Part shown: one piece after another, positions 1-6,949 of the stretch | Layout of the letters: each line of letters opens with the position of its first letter | Position numbering within the stretch: position 1 is the first letter of the stretch | Assembly (NCBI GenBank): GCA_947627625.1 | Contig: CANQWR010000004.1 | Coordinates: 1-64,000, forward strand | Origin: an uncultured Ruminococcus sp. | GTDB lineage: Bacteria > Bacillota > Clostridia > Oscillospirales > Ruminococcaceae | Reading direction: 5' to 3' | Length of the DNA stretch: 64,000 nt | Program-made: the position numbers and the translations under genes | The notes under the pieces: generated by a model | Database searches by the model: none | Told to the model about the DNA's origin: nothing | What the model saw: the letters and a program-made list of their open reading frames with translations, nothing else

Positions 1-78
1 GAACACGGAAGTTAAGCTCTGCTGTGACGATAATACTTGATTGGAGACAATCCGGGAACGTAGTTCGATGCCGACACC
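1..78 (+). rRNA. rrf: 5S ribosomal RNA, 3' part
   Basis: The window opens inside a 5S rRNA. The GAACACGGAAGTTAAGCTC block is the conserved 5S loop B/C region, and GGGAACGTAGTTCGATGCCGACACC matches the usual 3' half, including the tail that pairs with the missing 5' end. The 5' third lies outside the window. A tRNA follows about 7 bases later, the normal layout for the end of a clostridial rRNA operon. The exact 3' end is estimated. Confidence 0.9.
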
Positions 79-84
79 TTTTGA

Positions 85-158
85 GGGCCATTAGCTCAGT
101 TGGTTAGAGCTACCGGCTCATAACCGGTCGGTCTGGGGTTCGAGTCCCTAATGGCCCA
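85..158 (+). tRNA. tRNA with CAU anticodon (elongator Met or Ile2)
   Basis: A complete cloverleaf is visible: 7-bp acceptor GGGCCAT/ATGGCCC, D-arm GCTC...GAGC, anticodon stem CCGG/CCGG around CAT at 119-121, and T-arm with GTTCGAGTC, with discriminator A158. CCA is not encoded. CAU anticodons occur in elongator tRNA-Met and in tRNA-Ile2 (lysidine-modified). The CTCATAACCG context resembles both, so I leave the identity open. It appears co-transcribed with the 5S rRNA and is followed by a terminator. Confidence 0.93.
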
Positions 159-166
159 CTCCTTTG

Positions 167-196
167 GCTCTCCTGTTTTGCGGGGGAGCTTTTTTC
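167..196 (+). terminator. Intrinsic terminator of the rRNA-tRNA operon
   Basis: Stem GCTCTCC / GGGGGAGC with a short loop TGTTTTGC is followed by TTTTTT. It lies directly after the tRNA and ahead of the next gene, so it should end the rRNA operon transcript. Confidence 0.85.
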
Positions 197-220
197 ACTT
201 GAAAGTTCGGGGGCGTTGGT

Positions 221-1135
221 GTGAGTGATAACAAAAATGGTGGTAATCGGGCGAATTTGCTGATTTTGCTGTCTTTTCTGGCTTTTGTCGCTGTCAACGC
301 AATAAGTTATAAATTTTTCTCGTCTGATAGTGTCGTATGGTTTGAAAATTTTGTCCCGTCCGAAGAGAGTGTGACCATAATTTCAGGCACGGCAACCCCC
401 ACGACTTCCACCGCCAAGGCAACGGGAACGGTGTCCGCCACAAAGACAACGGAGACCGTTTCGGCTTTGAAAAAAACTTCCACCACCCGTGTCTCGGGCG
501 ATTTGGAGCAGAAAACGTCCGAGACCGCCACCGCCGTGGAGGTCTTTGAGGACGAACTTCCGCTGTATATCGACATAAATACCGCCGACAGGGAGGAGCT
601 GAAACTTCTTGACGGTATCGGTGATGTGAGGGCTGATGCGATTATTGAGTACCGTGAGGCGAACGGAGGTTTCAAAAATATCGATGAGATAAAAAATGTG
701 AAGGGAATCGGCGACGGAATTTTTTCCGAAATTGCCGATTTTATTTATGTCGAAAATCCTGTCTACCCCGAAAATTCGGAAAATTCGGAGGAAATTCAGG
801 AAGATTATGACAATCGGGACTCCGAAATTTCCGAAAATTCCGAAGTCCCCGAAACGTCCGAAAATGACGTTTCGGAGAAGAGTGTCTCCGAGGAGGAAGA
901 GGAGGTCACGGAGTACGTCCCGACTTTGGAGGACGTTGCACCGATAAATCTGAATACTGCCGATGCGGAACTTCTCCTGCTGCTGCCGTATGTCGACGAG
1001 GAAATCGCAGACGAAATACTCAATTTGCGTGAGGAAATCGGAGGTTTCGGCAATTCGTATGAACTTCTCTATCTGAAGTCGCTGACACAGGAACAGGTTG
1101 CGGAAATTGTAAATTATGTGACGGTCGGGGACTAA
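221..1135 (+). CDS. ComEA-like membrane-anchored helix-hairpin-helix protein
   Basis: Predicted 304-residue protein. It has one N-terminal membrane segment (about residues 12-30), a Thr/Ser/Lys-rich stalk (about 50-110), a ComEA-type helix-hairpin-helix pair (about 117-175, containing INTA, LLDGIGDVRA and VKGIGDGIF), a Glu/Ser-rich acidic linker, and a second, weaker HhH repeat (about 240-300, INLNTADAELLLLLP). ComEA proteins bind DNA at the cell surface during natural transformation. A double HhH unit and the long acidic linker are unusual for ComEA, whose typical form has one HhH pair, so DNA uptake is an inference. The start is GTG at 221 with a GGGGG tract just upstream. It stands alone; a ComEC-like metallo-beta-lactamase gene lies 1.5 kb downstream but is not in the same operon. 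Confidence 0.75.
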   Translation: MSDNKNGGNRANLLILLSFLAFVAVNAISYKFFSSDSVVWFENFVPSEESVTIISGTATPTTSTAKATGTVSATKTTETVSALKKTSTTRVSGDLEQKTSETATAVEVFEDELPLYIDINTADREELKLLDGIGDVRADAIIEYREANGGFKNIDEIKNVKGIGDGIFSEIADFIYVENPVYPENSENSEEIQEDYDNRDSEISENSEVPETSENDVSEKSVSEEEEEVTEYVPTLEDVAPINLNTADAELLLLLPYVDEEIADEILNLREEIGGFGNSYELLYLKSLTQEQVAEIVNYVTVGD

Positions 1136-1167
1136 TTTTGTTAAAATATTAGAATATTAAAAAAATT

Positions 1168-2313
1168 TCACTTGTATCTTGCATAGCCGTCCGCAGAGGA
1201 CAGCTCCACAAGCTCTATCTGTCGCTCTATTACGTCGGGATTTTCTATCCACTCCCGCTCGCCCGCTTCACCCGCCCAGACGTCCTCCCTGCCGAGTTTG
1301 TACTCCGCAAGTCCTATTATAAGTGAGACACCGCTGTTCCCACGCAATTTTTCCCACTCCGCAAGCGTGCTGTCAAAAGGGCAAGTTTCGTTCTGAAATC
1401 CGAAGTAAATTTGTGGTACGATGTAGTCGCAATAGCCGTCGGTGCCAGTCCACAGCCCCACGTCCGCATATTGCGAATTGTAGTCCGCACTTATGTTCCC
1501 CTGTGGACTTATCCCGAACAAAATATTTTTGTCATAATTTTTCACAGTGTCGTAAATACTTTTTACATATTCTGTGACATTTTCCGTCCGCCACTCCTGC
1601 AAATCGTTGCTCCCGCTCTCCGCAAAGGCTTCCTCATCAAAAGACGTGTCGGTTGTCGGGTAAAAATAGTCGTCAATGTGTACGCCGTCCACGTCATAAT
1701 TTTTAATAATTTCTGAAACACCGTCGGCTATAAGCTGTCGGACTTCCGTGTAGGCGGGGTTCAGGTAGTATCTGCCGTTTACATTTTCAACAAAATGCTT
1801 TTCGGGTTCACGCACCCACTGTTTTGTTATATATTCGTCCGAAACTCTCTCCATTTCCTCGGCGGTCTGTAGTCGGAGCGGGTTTATCCACGCATGAAAC
1901 GACAGCCCCAGTTCGTGAGCTTCACGGAGCATTATTTCAAGAGGGTCGTAATTGCCGTCCAGAAGCAGACCTTTCGGAAAAATTTTTGACTTATAATATG
2001 CGTCACCCATCGGGCGGACGTGAACGTAAACAGTGTTCACGCCGTCCGATTTTGCATTTTTGAACATCTCCCGCACAGCGTTTTTGAACTCCTCTTCGGT
2101 CTTGCCCTGAATATAATTTTCAAAATCCGTATACGGAAACCACAGCCCGTTCTGTGTTTCATAGTTAATTTTTTTACTTGTAATTTCGGCGTTTTCGGTC
2201 ACGATTTCCGTGGACTGTTCGGGGGTACTCTGCACGCTGTTTGCGGGGTATTCGGGGAGGGTACAGCCCGTCAGGAGCAGTATGGGGAGGGCGAGAGTTA
2301 AAATTTTTTTCAT
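1168..2313 (-). CDS. Lipoprotein with GHL10 (glycosyl hydrolase-like 10, DUF187/YngK) domain
   Basis: About 381 residues. A lipoprotein signal peptide (MKKILTLALPILLLTGC) places it on the outer face of the membrane. The rest is a glycosyl-hydrolase-like TIM barrel of the GHL10 family: WFPYTDFENYI at the start, VNTVYVHVRPMGDAYY, SFHAWINPLR, then VDGVHIDDYFYP and ISPQGNISADY, all typical blocks of that family. The IDDY stretch carries acidic residues usually assigned to catalysis. The substrate is unknown; family members are presumed to act on cell-wall or exopolysaccharide glycans. I chose the ATG at 2313 because it starts the lipoprotein signal; a GTG at 2322 adds three residues. The end lies tail-to-tail with the ComEA-like gene. 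Confidence 0.85.
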   Translation of the reverse strand: MKKILTLALPILLLTGCTLPEYPANSVQSTPEQSTEIVTENAEITSKKINYETQNGLWFPYTDFENYIQGKTEEEFKNAVREMFKNAKSDGVNTVYVHVRPMGDAYYKSKIFPKGLLLDGNYDPLEIMLREAHELGLSFHAWINPLRLQTAEEMERVSDEYITKQWVREPEKHFVENVNGRYYLNPAYTEVRQLIADGVSEIIKNYDVDGVHIDDYFYPTTDTSFDEEAFAESGSNDLQEWRTENVTEYVKSIYDTVKNYDKNILFGISPQGNISADYNSQYADVGLWTGTDGYCDYIVPQIYFGFQNETCPFDSTLAEWEKLRGNSGVSLIIGLAEYKLGREDVWAGEAGEREWIENPDVIERQIELVELSSADGYARYK

Positions 2314-2424
2314 ATTGTTCACTCACTTTTTGATTTTTTATTTTTAATTTTTATTTATATATTATATTCGCCTGTTTTTAAGATTATTTCAAGAATATTT
2401 TTTATAATATTATTAGAATGGACT

Positions 2425-2547
2425 GAGGACTTCGTCCCCGAATACCTGTTAGAACGATAAGGGGCAGGGGGCTTTGCCCCCTGAACCCCCATCGGGGACT
2501 CCGTCCCCGAACCCCTGCAAGGGGGGTGTGACCCCCCTTGACCCCCG
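2425..2547. repeat. Composite G/C-tract repeat, locus 1
   Basis: This divergent intergenic region carries TTAGAACGATAAGGGG at 2449, then the hairpins CAGGGGGC-TTT-GCCCCCTG and CGGGGAC-TCC-GTCCCCG, and a last hairpin of AAGGGGGG/CCCCCCTT. It is one of 13 loci of the same family here. It sits upstream of both flanking genes, so it cannot be their terminator. Confidence 0.9.
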
Positions 2548-2636
2548 TTTTTATTCTATCAGAATTATTTTTTGAAGTCGAGGAACAGCATTCCCCGGTT
2601 CAATATCAAAAAAATTATAATATAGGAGTGATGTTT

Positions 2637-3476
2637 GTGAGACTTCCGAGAAAAATTTTTCTCTTCCTGACTGCTATTTGCACGGCTTTTTCGGTGTCCT
2701 GTGGCAAAAAAAACGACAAAAAGACCGAGCCTGCCGAAAGTTTCCCCGAGATGAGCGTGACCTTTTTCGATGTCGGCAAGGCGGACAGTATGCTGATAAA
2801 GACCGAAAACCACGCCGTCATGATAGACTGCGGCGAAAAGGGTGACGGCAAGGAAATTCTGCAATATTTCGAGGAAAACGGCATTGAAAAACTTGATTAC
2901 CTGATTATAACCCATTACGACAAGGACCACGTCGGCGGTGCGGCAAAAATTATAAAAAATACCGAGGTTCTGAACGTTCTCGCCCCCGACTATGTTGAGG
3001 ACAGCGATGAAGTCAAAAAATATAACAAGGCTTTGGAGGAGAAAAATATAGCTCCCGAAATACTCGTCGAAAATTGCAGTTTTACGCTTGATGACGTGGA
3101 TTTCACGGTGTACCCCCCCGAAAAGAGTTTTTACGGGAACGGCGATGACAACGATTTTTCACTTGTCACAAAAGTCTCCCACCACGAAAATATTTTACTT
3201 TTCACGGGCGATGCGATGGAGCAGAGACTCTCCGAAATTATGGACATAGGGGACTGCGATTTCCTGAAAATCCCCTACCACGGCAGGAAACTTGAAAATC
3301 TCGGTCAGTTTCTTGACTCGGTAAAGCCCGAGAGTGCAGTCGTGTGTACTTCCGATAGCGAATTTTCGGACAGCACAAAAAATCTCCTTATTCAGCGGAA
3401 TATAGACTACAGAGCGACTTGCACGGACGGTCAGATAAAAATTTTAAGCGACGGTGTAAAGCTGTCATTTGAATAG
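2637..3476 (+). CDS. ComEC/Rec2-related metallo-beta-lactamase lipoprotein
   Basis: About 279 residues. The N terminus RLPRKIFLFLTAICTAFSVSC is a lipoprotein signal with a Cys at the cleavage site, so the enzyme domain is anchored outside. The metallo-beta-lactamase fold is clear: FFDVGKADSMLI, MIDCG, then the metal-binding THYDKDHVGG motif, LLFTGD and IPYHG. This arrangement matches the C-terminal domain of ComEC and stand-alone secreted relatives, probable nucleases or phosphodiesterases. The reading frame stays open further upstream, but AGGAG at 2624-2628 is spaced 8 bases from GTG 2637 (2 bases from ATG 2631), which favours the GTG. Coupling to transformation is only inferred from family and from the ComEA-like neighbour. 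Confidence 0.8.
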   Translation: MRLPRKIFLFLTAICTAFSVSCGKKNDKKTEPAESFPEMSVTFFDVGKADSMLIKTENHAVMIDCGEKGDGKEILQYFEENGIEKLDYLIITHYDKDHVGGAAKIIKNTEVLNVLAPDYVEDSDEVKKYNKALEEKNIAPEILVENCSFTLDDVDFTVYPPEKSFYGNGDDNDFSLVTKVSHHENILLFTGDAMEQRLSEIMDIGDCDFLKIPYHGRKLENLGQFLDSVKPESAVVCTSDSEFSDSTKNLLIQRNIDYRATCTDGQIKILSDGVKLSFE

Positions 3477-3486
3477 GTGGACAGAC

Positions 3487-3530
3487 AAAAAAGCCCCCAC
3501 GGTTCAATACCGTGAGGACTTTTTTATTTT
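3487..3530. terminator. Terminator between two convergent genes
   Basis: An inverted repeat (CCCACGGT...ACCGTGAGG) is flanked by A- and T-runs. Read on the minus strand, its two C-A mismatches become G-U pairs, so it should work best for the aspartate kinase gene. It also has a T-run for the plus-strand gene. Confidence 0.75.
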
Positions 3531-3555
3531 ATTTAACTTAATTTTACCACTTTTA

Positions 3556-4893
3556 TTACTGTTTTTCGGAGTTTATAAACATATCGTAAATTCTCCTGAT
3601 AGCCTCCGCAAGGTCGCTCTCACTCACGCCTATTATGACGTTCAGCTCGCTTGACCCTTGGTCTATCATCTTGACATTTATCCTTGCGTGTGCCATAGAA
3701 GCGAAAATTCTCGCAACAGTACCCCTTGTGTTTTTCATTCTGCGTCCGACAATGGCAAGGAGTGCGATACCGTCCTCAATTTCGATGTTGTCGGGCTTGA
3801 CCTCACGGCGTATTCCAGACAGGACTTTTTCCCGCACAGGTTCAAGTTTTGCACTGTCAACAGTGATACTCATTGTGTCTATACCCGACGGCATATGTTC
3901 AAAAGAAAGCCCGTTGTCATAGAGAACTTTCAGGACTTTCATTCCGAAACCCGTCTCACTGTTCATCATGGCTTTTTCAATATTTATTGTACTGAAACCC
4001 TTTCGACCTGCAATGCCCGTTATAGTGTGTTTAAGGCTCTCCTTGCTGAAATCGTAGTCGTCTGAGACTATCATTGTGCCGTCGTCCTCGGGTCTGTTGG
4101 TGTTTCTTATGTTTATGGGGATACCTGCGGAGCGTACGGGAAAAATTGCGTCCTCGTGCAGGACAGAAGCCCCCATATAGGCAAGCTCACGGAGTTCACG
4201 GTAAGTAATGACGTTTATCACGTCGGGATTTTCAACTATTCTGGGGTCTGCGACAAGAAATCCCGAAACGTCCGTCCAGTTTTCGTAAATATCAGCCCTG
4301 ACGGCGTTTGCAATTATAGAACCCGTCACGTCCGAACCACCTCTTGAAAAAGTCTTTATAACTCCCTCTGTAGTTCTGCCGTAAAATCCCGGTATTACTG
4401 CATTTTCGAGATTTTTCAGCTTTGAACGGACTGCTTTCAGGGTCTCGTCAAGCAGAAGTGTCCCCTTTGTGTCAAAAATTATAACTTCGGAAGCGTCCAC
4501 AAAGTTAAATCCCAAATATTTTGCAAGGACTTTTCCGTTAAGGTACTCCCCACGGCTTGCGGAGTAGTCTCTTGCGGGACGTGCTTTAAGCTCTCTGACT
4601 ATCCTGTCAAAATCCTCTTCAAGGTCCATATCAAGCCCTAAATTGGCAATAATTTCGTTGTACCTGTTTCTGATTATTTCAAACTCCTCCGAAAAGTCGA
4701 CACCGCTGCCCGCAAGTTCACAGCACTTGTACAGCATATCGGTGATTTTTATGTCATCGGGGAATCTCTTTCCCGGTGCTGACGGCACAACATACCTGCG
4801 TTTGTTGTCACTTTTGATTATATTTGCAACTTTTCTGAATTGTTCCGCATCGGCGAGACTGCTGCCGCCGAACTTTACGACTTTATTTCCCAT
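3556..4893 (-). CDS. lysC: Aspartate kinase
   Basis: 445 residues. It phosphorylates aspartate, the first step to lysine, diaminopimelate, threonine and methionine. Seen: the amino-acid-kinase N terminus KFGGSS (7-12), the SRGGSDVTGS nucleotide/substrate block, and two C-terminal ACT domains (from about 300 on, TGIAGRKGFSTI and LLAIVGRRMKNTRGTVARIF). ACT domains normally give feedback inhibition by lysine and/or threonine. Length fits the monofunctional enzyme. It has its own promoter 45 bases upstream with no room for a riboswitch, unlike the lysine operon at 29-33 kb. An AAGGAAT ribosome site precedes ATG. Confidence 0.95.
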   Translation of the reverse strand: MGNKVVKFGGSSLADAEQFRKVANIIKSDNKRRYVVPSAPGKRFPDDIKITDMLYKCCELAGSGVDFSEEFEIIRNRYNEIIANLGLDMDLEEDFDRIVRELKARPARDYSASRGEYLNGKVLAKYLGFNFVDASEVIIFDTKGTLLLDETLKAVRSKLKNLENAVIPGFYGRTTEGVIKTFSRGGSDVTGSIIANAVRADIYENWTDVSGFLVADPRIVENPDVINVITYRELRELAYMGASVLHEDAIFPVRSAGIPINIRNTNRPEDDGTMIVSDDYDFSKESLKHTITGIAGRKGFSTINIEKAMMNSETGFGMKVLKVLYDNGLSFEHMPSGIDTMSITVDSAKLEPVREKVLSGIRREVKPDNIEIEDGIALLAIVGRRMKNTRGTVARIFASMAHARINVKMIDQGSSELNVIIGVSESDLAEAIRRIYDMFINSEKQ

Positions 4894-4938
4894 TGAAAAT
4901 CATTCCTTTTTGGTTTTTTAATTTTAGTCACAGTAATT

Positions 4939-4967
4939 ATTATATTCCGAATTTCGGAAAAAATCAA
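4939..4967 (-). promoter_or_regulatory. Promoter of lysC with palindromic spacer
   Basis: Minus-strand -35 TTGATT (4962-4967), 17-bp spacer and -10 TATAAT (4939-4944). The spacer contains a perfect 15-base palindrome TTCCGAAATTCGGAA, placed where a repressor would block polymerase. Confidence 0.8.
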
Positions 4968-5101
4968 TTGATATAAAATCCAAATTTCCAAAAACAAAAC
5001 AGTGTATTTTTGGCGAATACGCTTGTACGCCACAGGAGGACAGTTTTTATTTAGTCAGGCTGTGGTTAAAGATGGGGTGATACTTCCTCGGACTTCAAAA
5101 T

Positions 5102-5320
5102 TGTAGCAATAGAATATAATGGGGGGTTCGGGGGGATTCTTCCCCCCGACGGGGGTTTGGGGGCGGAGCCCCCAATGGGGGTTCAGGGGGCAAAGCCCCC
5201 TGCCCCTTATCGTTCTAATATTTATCGTTCTAATATTTATCGTTCTGACGGGGGGACTAACCCTGTCATCTATCGCTTTAATGAGGGCGGAGGAACAGTA
5301 TCCCCCGATTCGTTCAAAAC
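5102..5320. repeat. Composite G/C-tract repeat, locus 2
   Basis: Opposite orientation to locus 1: AGAATATAAT, GGGGGG-ATTCTT-CCCCCC, TTGGGGGC-GGA-GCCCCCAA, CAGGGGGC-AAA-GCCCCCTG, then CCCCTTATCGTTCTAA. The end motif TATCGTTCTAA is repeated three times in tandem (5208-5247). Degraded sequence with scattered module remnants follows to about 5320. The open frames over it are not genes. The stretch 4970-5100 holds nothing I recognise. Confidence 0.9.
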
Positions 5321-5374
5321 AGGAGTTTCACCTCAAAAATTATTCCGATTCTGAAAAAAATTCACAAAAAAGTA

Positions 5375-5403
5375 TTGATTTTCCGAATAATATATGGTAA
5401 AAT
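5375..5403 (+). promoter_or_regulatory. Promoter of the aldolase gene
   Basis: -35 TTGATT (5375-5380), 17-bp spacer, -10 TAAAAT (5398-5403). A small GGGG/CCCC hairpin lies in the short leader before the AGGAGG ribosome site at 5447-5452. Confidence 0.8.
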
Positions 5404-5460
5404 GAAATAGTCGGGGGTTTTTCCCCTGTACTCTATAACAAAATTCAGGAGGAATTGAAA

Positions 5461-6324
5461 ATGTTAGTTTCGGCTACAGAAATGCTCAACAAGGCAAGAG
5501 CAGGCAAATACGCAGTAGGTCAGTTCAACATCAACAACCTTGAGTGGACTAAGGCTATACTTCTCACGGCACAGGAACTCAATTCACCGGTTATTCTCGG
5601 TGTCTCCGAAGGTGCGGGAAAGTACATGACAGGTTTCAAGACCGTTGCCGCTATGGTAAAGGCTATGGACGAATCCCTCGGTATCACAGTCCCCGTTGCA
5701 CTCCACCTCGACCACGGTTCTTATGAGGGCTGTTACAAGTGCGTCAAGGCAGGTTTCACATCTATCATGTTCGACGGCTCACACTTCCCGATTGCTGAAA
5801 ACGTCGCAAAGACAACGGAACTCGTGAATGTTGCACACAACCTCGGTCTCTCCATAGAAGCTGAAGTCGGTGCTATAGGCGGTGAAGAGGACGGAGTTGT
5901 CGGCAAGGGTGAGTGTGCAGACCCCGAAGAGTGCAAGCAGATTGCAGACCTCGGTGTTGACTTCCTCGCCGCAGGTATCGGCAATATCCACGGTGTTTAC
6001 CCCGCAAACTGGGAGGGTCTGAGCTTTGAGACTCTCGCTGCCGTAAACGCAAAAGTTGGCGAAATGCCTCTCGTTCTGCACGGCGGTACGGGTATTCCCG
6101 ATGAGCAGATTACAAAGGCAATTTCACTCGGTGTCGCAAAAATCAACGTAAACACGGAGTGTCAGCTTGTTTTCGCAGAGGCTACCAGACAGTACATAGA
6201 AGCAGGCAAGGACCGTCAGGGCAAGGGCTTTGACCCCAGAAAGCTCCTCGCTCCGGGCTTTGAGGCTATCAAGGCTAAGGTCAAGGAGAAGATGGAACTC
6301 TTTGGCAGCGTCGGCAAGGCATAA
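5461..6324 (+). CDS. fba: Fructose-bisphosphate aldolase, class II
   Basis: 287 residues, the usual class IIA/B length. It cleaves fructose-1,6-bisphosphate into the two triose phosphates in cytoplasmic glycolysis. Zinc-site motifs are present: LHLDHG (His ligand and catalytic Asp), EAEVGAIGGEEDGV, GIGNIHGVY and VLHGGTGIPDEQI, plus the phosphate-binding KINVNTE. An in-frame TTG at 5455 is only 2 bases from the AGGAGG, whereas ATG 5461 is 8 bases away, so I use ATG. It is monocistronic, with its own promoter and terminator. Codon use is biased to C-ending codons compared with neighbours, consistent with high expression. Confidence 0.96.
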   Translation: MLVSATEMLNKARAGKYAVGQFNINNLEWTKAILLTAQELNSPVILGVSEGAGKYMTGFKTVAAMVKAMDESLGITVPVALHLDHGSYEGCYKCVKAGFTSIMFDGSHFPIAENVAKTTELVNVAHNLGLSIEAEVGAIGGEEDGVVGKGECADPEECKQIADLGVDFLAAGIGNIHGVYPANWEGLSFETLAAVNAKVGEMPLVLHGGTGIPDEQITKAISLGVAKINVNTECQLVFAEATRQYIEAGKDRQGKGFDPRKLLAPGFEAIKAKVKEKMELFGSVGKA

Positions 6325-6355
6325 TTGAATTAAAGTCAAATCAAAATTAAAATCA

Positions 6356-6396
6356 ACAGTCTCCGCAATGTCGCCATTTCGGGGACTGTTTTTTAT
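6356..6396 (+). terminator. Terminator of the aldolase gene
   Basis: A 9-bp stem CAGTCTCCG / CGGGGACTG (one G-U pair) is followed by TTTTTTATT, 30 bases after the aldolase stop. Confidence 0.88.
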
Positions 6397-6399
6397 TGA

Positions 6400-6765
6400 A
6401 AATTTATTGTTCAGACCGTGAGTGTCCCCCCCACTGAGACGGCATTTTCCGGGACGTACTTTGTTGAGGTGAAAAATAAATTATAATAAAAAACAAATGA
6501 GCCTCCTCGGTTAAGAAGAGACCCATCTGCCATGATATAGGGATTATTGGGGATTTAATAATTTGACGTTGGGGTAAACGCCAAACTACCATGAAAATCG
6601 ACCGAAGGAACAATTCCCCCTCGGCAATTTATATTGTAAACCGTGATTGTGAAATCTGTGTGAAAATGTGCGAAATAAAAACGCCGAAAATTAAGGTTTT
6701 TTATAAAACAAATTTGTGCATTATCACCAAAAGTGCTGAACCGCAATATATCGGGTTAAGGTGAG
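6400..6765. other. Unassigned intergenic stretch
   Basis: No convincing gene is seen on either strand. Short open frames lack ribosome sites and family motifs. An imperfect inverted repeat TTGACGTT-GGGG-TAAACGCCAA lies near 6562-6583 and could be a hairpin. The stretch ends exactly where the duplicated kinase fragment begins. Confidence 0.5.
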
Positions 6766-6921
6766 TGCATGAAAACTCCCCGAATTACTGCGGAATGTGC
6801 CTGTTCACATCGCTTATTTTGAACCAAAAAGTTGAACCCTTGCCGAGGGTACTCCTCACGCCGTAGTCGTAGTTGTGGAGCTTCAGAACCGCTTTTACAA
6901 TGGACAGTCCGAGACCCGTTC
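6766..6921 (-). pseudogene. Tandem duplicate of the histidine kinase 3' end
   Basis: About 156 bases repeat the end of the adjacent histidine kinase gene (6930-7086) in direct orientation. The copies differ by three substitutions and one C in a C-run. The fragment would encode from GLGLSIVK to HIPQ-stop, but it has no start and no ribosome site. It reflects a recent tandem duplication, with about 8 bases of unmatched G-rich filler at the junction. Confidence 0.92.
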
Positions 6922-6949
6922 TAAGGGGGGTGCATGAAAACTCCCCGAA

